64,000 nt of DNA from Lachnospiraceae bacterium AC3007 (GTDB taxonomy: Bacteria > Bacillota > Clostridia > Lachnospirales > Lachnospiraceae). Under the pieces are notes generated by a model. The model was not told the origin of the DNA. It searched no databases and was given only the letters and a program-made list of their open reading frames with translations. The stretch covers positions 1 to 64,000 of the forward strand of contig JHYK01000004.1 in assembly GCA_000621405.1 (NCBI GenBank). Direction: 5' to 3'. Below, in pieces: positions 35,656-44,027 of this stretch; the stretch's first letter is position 1, and each line of letters opens with the position of its first letter. The position numbers were made by a program, and so were the translations under genes.

Positions 35656-37182
35656 ATGAACAAACAAAAGCTCAAAACTGCGGCAGCGCTGCTCATTACG
35701 CTCATATGGGTCGCCGCCTCTTTTCTTTATGACAGGCACACATTTACTGTAAGTCCGTTGTCAATGGCTCACAATTATATCCCCTGCAAGATCCTGATGG
35801 CAGCGGCTGTATTCTCTGCTGCCTCTTTTGTGATAAAAGCAGTCTGTGACAGGACGTCTTTCGAGTGGCAGATGTTAAAATATGCACTGATCTATTTCCT
35901 TCCCCTGATACTGGTCCTGATATACAAGCTGCCGGAAGGATTCCTGACCAATGATGAGACCCTGATCTTTTCAGAGGCTTCAAACCTGGCGGATTATACA
36001 TGGTTTTATTACCTTACGACATGGTACTACATCATAAGTATGATGATGATCCCTTCCTGGCTGGGTCCCGTCATCATAAAGGTCGTGATCCAGTGCGCTA
36101 CTGCGGGATATGCGGTCGCAAGGCTTAAGGGATATCTTAAGGGAGCGCGGAGAGCGTATATCATCTATGCCGCCTTTTTCCTGCCGCCGATACTTGCCTA
36201 CACTACTTCGGCACACCGCATACCCGTATACATTTTTCTGTATATCCTCTTCATGTTCATCCTTTTCATGGACAGAAAAGAAGGCAGGGAGCTTACATGG
36301 AAAAGAGCCCTCATCCTGCTGTTTCTTATGGCGGTACTTACTCAGTGGCGTACAGAGGGCATATATCTTGCTTTCTTCGGACTTATCCTGATGATAATTT
36401 GCTACCCCTCGTTTTACAGGGACAAGAAAAATCCTGCAGCCCGGATAGCGTCTCTTGTGATCCTGTCCTTTGTGATCCAGTATGCTGTGGCCGTTCCGCA
36501 GTACGGGATCATTCCTTCGAGAATGGGAGACAAGGCAGCGAACAGGATGCTGCCTTTCTATGCATATACGGTCACCAATATGTATCGTAACGGTCTGGAT
36601 ATTGAAGATCCCCGGAATAAGGCTTCCTGGGAGAAGGTCGACCGCTTCCTGGATGTGGATACCATAGCATCTATCAATGATGATCTTGGCGATATCAACT
36701 ATGAAGATTCTCTTATCCTTTACTATGAAGGCTATGACGGCAGAAGGGAAGGGGCCGGGGATGAGGACTATATGGCATTTGTAGAAGGCGTTAAGGAGCT
36801 CATGGAGAATAACCCCGGCGTGTTGATAAGGACCAAATGGGGATCCTTTGATTATGCGGCTACGGTGTATGATCCGGTCCTGGGGCAGGGAGCGGCAGCA
36901 TGTGCCGTTAGCATAGTGAAGACCATAGCGTACAACCTTTATATACCGATGATCCTGCTCGTCCTTATGCTTGTCTTCAGCCTCGCCGGAGTAAAGAAAA
37001 GAGCCTTTTTCCTGATGCTGGCTCTTTGCCTGTTCTCGCATTTTTTCATAGTGTTTGTTCTCGCGCCGGCGTCATATTTCAAGTATTATTTTCCTGTATA
37101 CTTCACGATGTATTTCTTTGCCATACTGCTCTTTATCCTGCGCAAAGATACGCCGGAAGAGCGGGAGGCACATGACCCGTGA
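35656..37182 (+). CDS. Polytopic membrane protein, possibly GT-C type
   Basis: A 508-aa protein with about ten to twelve membrane helices in two groups (about residues 10-310 and 430-500) and a soluble, probably external region between (about 320-425, containing EDPRNKASWEKVDRFLDVD). The topology, with a loop near the N-terminus containing ETLIF/TNDE-type acidic residues after the third helix, is like GT-C glycosyltransferases or DUF6020-type proteins that use polyprenyl-linked sugars, but no definite motif proves it. ATG 35656 is chosen over 35629, which is close to the predicted transcription start. galE follows after its own promoter. Confidence 0.65.
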   Translation: MNKQKLKTAAALLITLIWVAASFLYDRHTFTVSPLSMAHNYIPCKILMAAAVFSAASFVIKAVCDRTSFEWQMLKYALIYFLPLILVLIYKLPEGFLTNDETLIFSEASNLADYTWFYYLTTWYYIISMMMIPSWLGPVIIKVVIQCATAGYAVARLKGYLKGARRAYIIYAAFFLPPILAYTTSAHRIPVYIFLYILFMFILFMDRKEGRELTWKRALILLFLMAVLTQWRTEGIYLAFFGLILMIICYPSFYRDKKNPAARIASLVILSFVIQYAVAVPQYGIIPSRMGDKAANRMLPFYAYTVTNMYRNGLDIEDPRNKASWEKVDRFLDVDTIASINDDLGDINYEDSLILYYEGYDGRREGAGDEDYMAFVEGVKELMENNPGVLIRTKWGSFDYAATVYDPVLGQGAAACAVSIVKTIAYNLYIPMILLVLMLVFSLAGVKKRAFFLMLALCLFSHFFIVFVLAPASYFKYYFPVYFTMYFFAILLFILRKDTPEEREAHDP

Positions 37183-37185
37183 TGT

Positions 37186-37214
37186 TTGTCAATCAGGTTT
37201 ATATTTGATAGAAT
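37186..37214 (+). promoter_or_regulatory. galE: galE promoter
   Basis: TTGTCA (37186-37191), 17 bases, TAGAAT (37209-37214). It begins 3 bases after the upstream stop, 63 bases before galE. Confidence 0.65.
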
Positions 37215-37276
37215 TCTGCAAACAGAAAGATTTCAGACCGTATCCCGTGAGGATCGCGGCATTTGGGAGGTAGAAC

Positions 37277-38293
37277 ATGTCAATACTGATCACAGGTGGA
37301 GCCGGATATATAGGTACGCATACTCTCGTAGAATTGCTTAACGGGGGATATGATGTCGTGGTCATGGATAATTATTCCAACTCCTCGCCCAAGTCCATAA
37401 AGGCTGTCGAAGAGCTTACGGGAAAGAAGATCAGATGCTACGAGGCGGATATCAACAACAGGGAGGATCTTGAGAAGATCTTCTCGGAAAATCCCGACAT
37501 AAAAGAATGTATTAATTTTGCTTCCCTGAAGGCCGTGGGCGAGTCCGTGGAGAAGCCCTGGGAATACTATAATAATAACATCGGCGGGACTCTGACGCTT
37601 TTAGACGTCATGAGGAAGCACGGAGCAAAGAATTTCGTCTTCTCTTCATCCGCAACGGTCTATGGTGATCCCAAGACCGTTCCCATCACGGAAGAATGTC
37701 CCAAGGGGATCTGCACCAATCCGTATGGCTGGACCAAGTGGATGCTCGAGGAGATCCTCATGGATATGCAGAAGGCAGATCCGGAATGGAACATGGTGAT
37801 ACTGCGTTACTTCAATCCCATCGGAGCGCACCCCACCGGAAAGATAGGGGAGAATCCTAACGGAAGGCCCAACAATCTCATGCCGTACGTAACTCAGGTA
37901 GCGGTCGGAAAGCTTCCGGAGCTTGGGGTATTCGGGAATGATTATGATACACCTGACGGAACAGGTGTCAGGGATTATATCCATGTAGTGGATCTTGCCA
38001 GAGCCCATGTTAAGGCGGTCGATAAGCTTCGCGAAAACCCCGGATGCTTTATCTGCAATCTGGGGACCGGACATGGTTATTCGGTCCTGGAACTTGTAAA
38101 AACCTTTGAAAAGGTAAACGGGATAAAGATCCCTTACTCGATCAAACCCAGACGTGCAGGTGACGTGGCGGAATGCTATGCAAGCCCCCAAAAAGCAAAG
38201 GAAGAACTGGGCTGGGAAGCTGAATTCGGGATCGAAGAAATGTGCAGGGACTCCTGGAACTGGCAGAAAGACCATCCCAACGGTTTTGAATAA
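37277..38293 (+). CDS. galE: UDP-glucose 4-epimerase
   Basis: Interconverts UDP-glucose and UDP-galactose with tightly bound NAD. The 338-aa short-chain dehydrogenase-type protein has ILITGGAGYIGTHTLVEL, NFASLKAVGESVEKPWEYYNNN, the catalytic Tyr/Lys in NPYGWTKWMLEE and FVFSSSATVYGDP, and RYFNPIGAHPTGKIGE. GGGAGG is the ribosome site. Standard GalE length. Connects glucose- and galactose-nucleotide pools for surface glycans. Confidence 0.95.
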   Translation: MSILITGGAGYIGTHTLVELLNGGYDVVVMDNYSNSSPKSIKAVEELTGKKIRCYEADINNREDLEKIFSENPDIKECINFASLKAVGESVEKPWEYYNNNIGGTLTLLDVMRKHGAKNFVFSSSATVYGDPKTVPITEECPKGICTNPYGWTKWMLEEILMDMQKADPEWNMVILRYFNPIGAHPTGKIGENPNGRPNNLMPYVTQVAVGKLPELGVFGNDYDTPDGTGVRDYIHVVDLARAHVKAVDKLRENPGCFICNLGTGHGYSVLELVKTFEKVNGIKIPYSIKPRRAGDVAECYASPQKAKEELGWEAEFGIEEMCRDSWNWQKDHPNGFE

Positions 38294-38304
38294 GAGAAGC
38301 TGTC

Positions 38305-38631
38305 TTAGCGGGACTGTCTCTCCAGGAATTCCATTACGACATCCACGCCCTTGTTTTCCTGGTCAAAGTGGATCCCGATGGCCATCCGGCCGTTCTCGCT
38401 GAATACCCTGACTATGTGGCAGGGCGCCTTTGCAACAAGGGTGCCGGTATCACGTGAAAAGAAGTGTATGACAGCATTATCTCCCGTTGCGGCGTCTATC
38501 TCATCCTTAAAGACAAGCGCTGCTCCGGATTTGGAAAGATCTTTTATCTTTGCCGCCCGTACTCCGCAATAGGAGCAGTACAGGGCAGTATAGGCTGTAG
38601 TTTTTCTTTCGTACTGACGTTTTTCGTTCAT
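38305..38631 (-). CDS. PilZ-domain protein
   Basis: A 108-aa single-domain protein. KRQYER supplies the RxxxR part and DLSKSGAAL the (D/N)xSxxG part of the c-di-GMP-binding PilZ motif; the rest fits the PilZ beta-barrel (GRMAIGIHFDQ). It probably senses c-di-GMP, often to control motility or surface polymers, in a window with several flagellar genes. It faces galE with 11 bases between stops and no clear terminator. Minus-strand neighbour YesL lies 78 bases upstream. Confidence 0.78.
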   Translation of the reverse strand: MNEKRQYERKTTAYTALYCSYCGVRAAKIKDLSKSGAALVFKDEIDAATGDNAVIHFFSRDTGTLVAKAPCHIVRVFSENGRMAIGIHFDQENKGVDVVMEFLERQSR

Positions 38632-38708
38632 GGCCTTTCAATGACATATCCAAATAAAACAACCAAGACAGTATACTTTACTTGTCCATGGTTTATCAAG
38701 AGGGGACC

Positions 38709-39341
38709 TCAGACCCCTTTGTCATCAGCGCGCTCAAACGTTTTCTTAAAGAAGATTGAAAAGATCCGGGCCAGCAGGGCGAATCCGATAAAAAGGAAGA
38801 TGCTGAAAAACAGGACGAGATAACTCCCGTTGTGAAGAGCAATATCTGTCATCACCCCGGCGATGACGGCTATGAAGACTGTCAGAGGAACGTTAGCGAG
38901 GCTCAGCAGCACGGCGTTTTTCAGGAGCTGCGGTATGTTCTGCTCATAGCGGGCGAGCAGCGGGAAGACATATATTATCTCTGATGCCACCACGAACAGC
39001 ATGATCCATACAGGTATCTGAAGAAGGGCCCATTCAGCCGGGAGTACAAAATATACTATATAAAGATCGGTGCCGAAGAAGGCTGCTGAAAAAAGCAGGA
39101 TGAGCCAGAGTATGACGCCGTCACGAAAGTTCTTTCGAAAAGAGGAAAAAAATACTTTGGCCGTGTCCCCGAACTCTCCGTCCGCCATCCTTAAAGCCAC
39201 GGTATAGAGGGCCGCCATGGCAGGTCCTGCCGTAAAAACGGGGATGCATGCGATCACGAAACACACGTTTAACAGTATCAGGTCAAACAATCTAGAAAGC
39301 ACGATCATGACCGGGTTATCCGGGTTGAATATCTTATCCAT
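38709..39341 (-). CDS. YesL/DUF624 family membrane protein
   Basis: A 210-aa protein with about five membrane helices (IVLSRLFDLILLNVCFVIA, GVILWLILLFSAAFFG, and others) and the DUF624 start (MDKIFNPDNPVMIVLSRLFDL). YesL-type proteins accompany sugar ABC transporters and their regulators, and here a sugar-binding protein starts 200 bases away on the other strand. Function is unknown. ATG 39341 is chosen; a TTG at 39356 lies in a probable -10 region (TTGTACAAT). Confidence 0.75.
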   Translation of the reverse strand: MDKIFNPDNPVMIVLSRLFDLILLNVCFVIACIPVFTAGPAMAALYTVALRMADGEFGDTAKVFFSSFRKNFRDGVILWLILLFSAAFFGTDLYIVYFVLPAEWALLQIPVWIMLFVVASEIIYVFPLLARYEQNIPQLLKNAVLLSLANVPLTVFIAVIAGVMTDIALHNGSYLVLFFSIFLFIGFALLARIFSIFFKKTFERADDKGV

Positions 39342-39541
39342 GGTTAAATTGTACAATAAAAGCGGCCCTTGTTTGGGAATTTTTGTGGATTATAGCAAAT
39401 TATGAGTAAAGCATAGCAATTTTTGTAAAGCATCGGCGTAAAAATAATGGTATAACGATTAAGTAAGTGAAATGTCGGGGCACGGGAGGCACCGGCATCA
39501 TCAATTCAGACGTGTGCCATAAGGCACGGATAGGAGGAAAG
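39342..39541. promoter_or_regulatory. Divergent control region, YesL / sugar-binding protein
   Basis: GTAAAGCAT occurs twice (39406-39414 and 39425-39433), 19 bases apart, in an AT-rich stretch before TATAAC (39451-39456), the likely -10 of the solute-binding gene; no good -35 is seen, as expected for an activated promoter. The direct repeat could bind an AraC-type activator. A short stem GTGCC/GGCAC lies just before the ribosome site. Confidence 0.45.
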
Positions 39542-41029
39542 ATGAAAAGAAAAGTAATGGCGATCGCACTGTCATGCGCAATGACTGTTGCCCTTCTTGC
39601 CGGATGCGGAAGCACAGCAGGAACAGACGCAGCAGCACCCGCTGACGCAGCAGCACCCGCTGATGATGCAGCAGCAGCAGATACTGCAGCAGCAGACACA
39701 GCAGCACCCGCTGACGACGCAGCAGCTACCGACACAGCAGCTCCTGCAGAGGGCGGAGACAAGGGCACTATCAACCTTTGGGCTTTCACAGACGAGGTTC
39801 CCGGAATGGTTGACAAGTATGTCGAGGCACACCCCGACTTCCCTTATACGATTAACTCAACAATAATTGCTACAACTGAGGGCGCTTATCAGCCCGCACT
39901 TGACGCAGCACTTCAGGCAGGCGGAGCAGAGCAGCCTGATATCTACTGCGCAGAGGCAGCTTTCATCCTTAAGTACTCAAAGGGTGACATGCAGGATTAC
40001 GCAATGCCCTATAAGGATCTCGGCATTGACATTGACGCTGAGACCAAGAACTCCAACATCGCTCCTTATACAATGGACATCGGCTCCAACACCAACGGCG
40101 ATATCGATGCTCTTGGCTATCAGACAACCGGCGGTGTCTTCATCTATCGTCGTTCAATAGCTAAGGACGTATTCGGAACTGACGATCCCGCAGAGATCTC
40201 CAAGATCATCGGCGGCGGCACAGGTTCATGGGATAAGTTCTGGGAGGCAGCAGATACCCTTGCAAAGAAGGGCAACGCTATCGTTTCCGGTGATGGTGAT
40301 ATCTGGCACGCAGTTGAGAACAGCTCTGACAAGGGTTGGCTCGATGACAGCGGCGCTCTTCAGATCGATCCTAAGAGAGAAGAGTTCCTCGACATCTCCA
40401 AGAAGCTTACAGACAACGGCTGGTCAAACGTTACTCAGGACTGGCAGGATGCATGGTTTGCAGACATGAAGGGCGAAGGCGCTAAGCCTGTATTCGGATT
40501 CTTCGGACCCGCTTGGCTCATCAACTACACACTTGCTCCCAACTGCGGCGGCGAGAAGGTTGGCGAAGGCACATACGGCGACTGGGCTATCTGCGATTCT
40601 CCTATAGGCTTCTTCTGGGGCGGCACATGGCTCCTTGCTAACAAGAACATGGATGCAGACAAGGTTTCAGCAGTTAAGGATATCATCCAGTGGATCACCC
40701 TTGATTCTACAGAGGACGGCCTTCAGTATAAGTGGGCAAACGGCACTCTTAACGGAGAGGGCGGCACAAAGGATTCAGTCGCATCAGGCGTAGTAATGGA
40801 TAAGTCAGACGGATCTCTTGACTTCCTCGGCGGACAGAACATGTTCGATTACTTCGTACCTGCAAACACCTATGCAAATGGTAAGAACCTCACTCAGTAT
40901 GATGAGTCCATCAACCAGATCTGGAGAGATCAGGTTCGTGCATATGCAGCAGGCGAGAAGACAAGGGACGATGCTATCAAGGACTTCAAGCAGACCGTTT
41001 CCGATCAGCTTGGAATAGACGCACCGTAA
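39542..41029 (+). CDS. Sugar ABC transporter solute-binding lipoprotein
   Basis: A 495-aa family 1 extracellular binding protein. The signal peptide ends in LAGC with lipidation at C22. An Ala/Asp/Pro/Thr linker (about 23-63) is followed by the binding domain starting GTINLWAFTDEVPGMVDKYVE; later aromatic residues (GSWDKFWEAA, WQDAWFADM, GFFGPAWLINY) look like a sugar pocket. TAGGAGGAAAG precedes ATG 39542. Two permeases follow. With the GH43 and GH120 genes downstream, a xylo-oligosaccharide ligand is likely but inferred. Codon choice is biased to highly expressed usage. Confidence 0.9.
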   Translation: MKRKVMAIALSCAMTVALLAGCGSTAGTDAAAPADAAAPADDAAAADTAAADTAAPADDAAATDTAAPAEGGDKGTINLWAFTDEVPGMVDKYVEAHPDFPYTINSTIIATTEGAYQPALDAALQAGGAEQPDIYCAEAAFILKYSKGDMQDYAMPYKDLGIDIDAETKNSNIAPYTMDIGSNTNGDIDALGYQTTGGVFIYRRSIAKDVFGTDDPAEISKIIGGGTGSWDKFWEAADTLAKKGNAIVSGDGDIWHAVENSSDKGWLDDSGALQIDPKREEFLDISKKLTDNGWSNVTQDWQDAWFADMKGEGAKPVFGFFGPAWLINYTLAPNCGGEKVGEGTYGDWAICDSPIGFFWGGTWLLANKNMDADKVSAVKDIIQWITLDSTEDGLQYKWANGTLNGEGGTKDSVASGVVMDKSDGSLDFLGGQNMFDYFVPANTYANGKNLTQYDESINQIWRDQVRAYAAGEKTRDDAIKDFKQTVSDQLGIDAP

Positions 41030-41054
41030 TCTAAGTTCCATCTACTGTTAACAG

Positions 41055-41084
41055 ACGGGGCGGGCGGATATCCGCCCACCCCGT
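41055..41084 (+). promoter_or_regulatory. Intercistronic hairpin after the solute-binding gene
   Basis: ACGGGG-C-GGGCGGA-TATCC... forms a long GC-rich stem (perfect inner palindrome GGGCGGATATCCGCCC, outer ACGGGG/CCCCGT) without a T-run. Such stems after binding-protein genes often block 3' decay or partly end transcription, so the binding protein outnumbers the permeases. Confidence 0.65.
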
Positions 41085-41158
41085 TGATTGTTGGATCGAA
41101 GTTATTTCTTTCGGCGTGATCGGCCATGCGGCCGGACTGCCTGAAAACGGGGGTTCTC

Positions 41159-42133
41159 ATGAAGAAGAAAAGCACATTCAGCTACGCAAGGTATGGCTAT
41201 TTCTTTAGCATTCCTTTTCTTGTAGCATTCCTGATCTTCTCTTTATATCCTACACTCTACACGGCAGTGATAGGGTTTACGGATCTGAAGGGTATCGGAA
41301 AGACCACTTTTAATTTCCTGTGGGATGATCCTTTTGCAAACTTTAAATATATACTTTCGAGTCCCACTTTTCACACGGCGTTTTCAAACACCGTAAAGAT
41401 CTGGCTGTTTAACTTTGTTCCTCAGCTGGCTCTGGCGCTGCTCCTTGCAGCATGGTTCACGGACAGAAGGTTCAAGATCCCGGGTGAAGGGGCGTTCAAG
41501 GTTCTTTTCTATATGCCCAATATCATCACGGCAGCGACCATAGCTATTCTGTTCAATGCGTTTTTTGGCTATCCGATGGGCCCGGTCAATGACCTTCTGA
41601 CAAGATTCGGACTGGTCAGCGAGCCGATCAATTTCCTTGTAAAGAAGAATATCGCTCAGGACGTCGTCATCTTCATCCAGACCTGGATGTGGTATGGCTA
41701 CACGATGATCATCCTTATTTCCGGAATACTGGGTATAAGTCCGGAGATCTTTGAGGCCGCGGAGGTCGATGGTGCAAACGGCTGGCAGACATTCTGGATG
41801 GTAACTCTTCCCAATGTAAAGACAATTCTGCTGTTCACGCTGGTGACAAGTCTTATCGGCGGATTGAACATGTTTGATATACCGAGGCTCTTCCTTATGG
41901 GAGGACCTGACAATGCAACTCTGACGACGAGCGTCTTCATCTACAATCTGGCATTCAGCGGAGCTTATCAGTATAACCGTGCGGCTGCAGCAAGTATGAT
42001 AATGTTCGTGTTGATCGTGACGATCTCCGCCGTGCTGTTCTACGCGTTAAGAGACAGAGATGAAGCTGCACTGCGCAAGATCATGAGAGAGCAGATCAAA
42101 GAACAGAAAAGAAAAATGAAGGAGGCAAAATGA
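41159..42133 (+). CDS. Sugar ABC transporter permease, MalF type
   Basis: A 324-aa permease with six membrane helices. The cytosolic EAA loop, which docks to the ATPase, is EAAEVDGANGWQTFWMVTLPN (shown here: EVDGANGWQTFWMVTLP). The start at ATG 41159 has a G-rich ribosome site (ACGGGGG) 5 bases upstream; the longer frame from 41126 adds non-conserved residues. No ATPase gene is nearby, so a shared MsmX-like ATPase encoded elsewhere is implied. Confidence 0.9.
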   Translation: MKKKSTFSYARYGYFFSIPFLVAFLIFSLYPTLYTAVIGFTDLKGIGKTTFNFLWDDPFANFKYILSSPTFHTAFSNTVKIWLFNFVPQLALALLLAAWFTDRRFKIPGEGAFKVLFYMPNIITAATIAILFNAFFGYPMGPVNDLLTRFGLVSEPINFLVKKNIAQDVVIFIQTWMWYGYTMIILISGILGISPEIFEAAEVDGANGWQTFWMVTLPNVKTILLFTLVTSLIGGLNMFDIPRLFLMGGPDNATLTTSVFIYNLAFSGAYQYNRAAAASMIMFVLIVTISAVLFYALRDRDEAALRKIMREQIKEQKRKMKEAK

Positions 42134-42969
42134 TGGGACATAAACAGACTGCAAAAAAAGTGATCATTTTCATCCTTTGCCTTTTTCTGGCGATCTTAAG
42201 CGTATTACCGTTTGTGATAATGATCGTGAACTCTACGAGGTCGACCGTTGAGATACAGGCACACGCTGTATCACTGATACCGTCGACATATTTCTCAAAC
42301 AACCTGAAGATACTGCTTGGCAAGAGCTTCAATCCCGCTGTGGGATTTGTGAACTCGCTTATTATCTCGGTGGGTGTGACGGTGCTCGCCACATATTTCT
42401 CGACACTTACGGCTTATGCTCTTGTGGTATATGACTGGAAATTCAGAAATGCGTTCTTCAGTTTCATCATGGGTATCATGATGATCCCTGCGCAGATAAC
42501 GCTGATAGGTTTCTATCAGATGGTCTATTCCATACATATGACAAATCATCTGTCTATGCTCATACTTCCGGCTATAGCATCTCCCTCGATGGTATTCTTC
42601 ATGAGGCAGTACATGAAGCCTGCGCTTTCGCTGGAGATAGTACAGTCAGCCAGGATAGACGGTGCAAAGGAGTTTTATATCTTCAACAGGATAGCGCTCC
42701 CCATCATGAAACCGGCCATTGCAACCCAGGCGATATTTACCTTCGTTACGAGCTGGAACAACCTGTTCACTCCTCTGGTCCTTCTTACAGACCAGAAGAA
42801 GTATACTCTTCCAATCATGATCTCACTGCTTAGAGGTGATATCTACAAGACCGAGTATGGCTCGATCTATCTGGGACTCACATTGACGGCGCTGCCGCTC
42901 ATTGTGGCATACCTCCTGCTTTCGAAGTACATCATTGCAGGCGTGGCCCTGGGAAGCGTGAAGGGATAA
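42130..42969 (+). CDS. Sugar ABC transporter permease, MalG type
   Basis: A 279-aa partner permease with six membrane helices and an EAA-like loop (VQSARIDGAKEFYIFNRIALPIM, of which SARIDGAKEFYIFNRIALP is the core). AAGGAGG precedes ATG 42130, which overlaps the upstream stop by 4 bases. It ends the transporter unit; the AraC regulator lies 27 bases beyond on the other strand. Confidence 0.9.
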   Translation: MMGHKQTAKKVIIFILCLFLAILSVLPFVIMIVNSTRSTVEIQAHAVSLIPSTYFSNNLKILLGKSFNPAVGFVNSLIISVGVTVLATYFSTLTAYALVVYDWKFRNAFFSFIMGIMMIPAQITLIGFYQMVYSIHMTNHLSMLILPAIASPSMVFFMRQYMKPALSLEIVQSARIDGAKEFYIFNRIALPIMKPAIATQAIFTFVTSWNNLFTPLVLLTDQKKYTLPIMISLLRGDIYKTEYGSIYLGLTLTALPLIVAYLLLSKYIIAGVALGSVKG

Positions 42970-42996
42970 TACACATTTTCGCCGAGGGGGATACGA

Positions 42997-43920
42997 TCAT
43001 TTACCTTGAATGTTCGATCTCTCCCGGCGTTTTCTGTATTGTGAAGGCGACATGCCGGTGATCTTTTTGAAACTCCGGCTGAAGGAAGTGAGATTATTAA
43101 ATCCGGTCCGGACCGCGATGTTTGTCACGCTCTCGCCGGTGGAAAGAAGTTTCTGCGCTTCCTGTATACGTTTGTGAGTCAGATGCCCATGGTATGTCAT
43201 GCCGGTATAGTCTTTGAAGAGACGCAGAAAATGATATTTGGAGAAGCCGGTATAACTCGCGGCCCAGTCAAGCGACAGGTCCTCCTCCAGATGCGAGTCG
43301 ATATGTTTCAAAAGACCGGCAAACTTTTCATAATACACCAGAACATGCTCATCTTCTGTCTTGTGTTCTTCCATACGATTAAAGCCGTGCTTTCCGATCT
43401 CGGCATACATCTGCAGAAGTTCAGCGAAGATCATGAGTTCCCACATGCTTTGCGTGTTGAAATAAATATCGGTTATATCGAGCAGGTGCTGCCTGACTTT
43501 GTAGTAAAGCTGCGGCTGGCTTTTCTCTGACAAAAACAGAGGCCGCATGATAGCCGGTTCGATGATCGTATAATCAAAAAAGCATTGAAAGGGCTTCAGG
43601 TCGATAAGGAATATAAAACGGACACCGTCGCTTCCGCTGATGGAGTGCACAGCTTCCGGTGGAAGAAGGAGTATATCGCCTTCTTCCATGGCAAAGGTCT
43701 GGTCGCTCGTTGTGACCTGATAACTGTTTTCAACACAGTATATTATCTCGGCCGCGCCATGATGATGCATGTTATACCCTTCAAGCTGAGTATTGTACCA
43801 GATGCGGATATGTGATTGAGGAACAAAGTCGACCAGTTCGGTCTGGTCCTGCATGGATCTCCCGACATAGTCGCGGATCGGCTGCTTGTATTTTGAAGGC
43901 GGAACGGATCTGTTATTCAT
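42997..43920 (-). CDS. AraC-family transcriptional regulator
   Basis: A 307-aa regulator. The N-terminal cupin-like sensor (EGYNMHHHGAAEIIYCVENSY, then EEGDILLLPPEAVHSISG) probably binds a sugar; the C-terminal two helix-turn-helix motifs are LSLDWAASYTGFSKYHFLRLFKDYTG and VTNIAVRTGFNNLTSFSRSFKKITG (about residues 205-300). It is divergent from the GH43 gene and beside the transporter, so it is the likely local activator. GTAAAGCAT repeats and a 13-base repeat near GH43/GH120 are candidate sites. Confidence 0.9.
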   Translation of the reverse strand: MNNRSVPPSKYKQPIRDYVGRSMQDQTELVDFVPQSHIRIWYNTQLEGYNMHHHGAAEIIYCVENSYQVTTSDQTFAMEEGDILLLPPEAVHSISGSDGVRFIFLIDLKPFQCFFDYTIIEPAIMRPLFLSEKSQPQLYYKVRQHLLDITDIYFNTQSMWELMIFAELLQMYAEIGKHGFNRMEEHKTEDEHVLVYYEKFAGLLKHIDSHLEEDLSLDWAASYTGFSKYHFLRLFKDYTGMTYHGHLTHKRIQEAQKLLSTGESVTNIAVRTGFNNLTSFSRSFKKITGMSPSQYRKRRERSNIQGK

Positions 43921-43938
43921 ATTTTTACCTCGGCAAAA

Positions 43939-43951
43939 GCGGGCATAGGCC
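43939..43951. repeat. 13-base repeat upstream of GH43
   Basis: GCGGGCATAGGCC here recurs exactly at 45058-45070, upstream of the GH120 gene. Both lie in the control regions of the two glycoside hydrolase genes. It may be a shared protein-binding site, though at 45058 it is also half of a terminator stem. Confidence 0.4.
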
Positions 43952-44027
43952 CTCGATATAAAGTCCTAACTTATCATTATGCAGCTATCGGCGCCTTATG
44001 GCAAATCACTAAAATTGGAGAGCAATA

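Noticed and set aside
35980-37041. 353-residue minus-strand frame under the membrane protein gene
   Set aside because: No hydrophobic or family signal, no ribosome site; the plus strand encodes consistent membrane helices.
39501-39866. Extra frames over the Ala/Asp linker of the binding protein
   Set aside because: Low-complexity shadow of the real gene.
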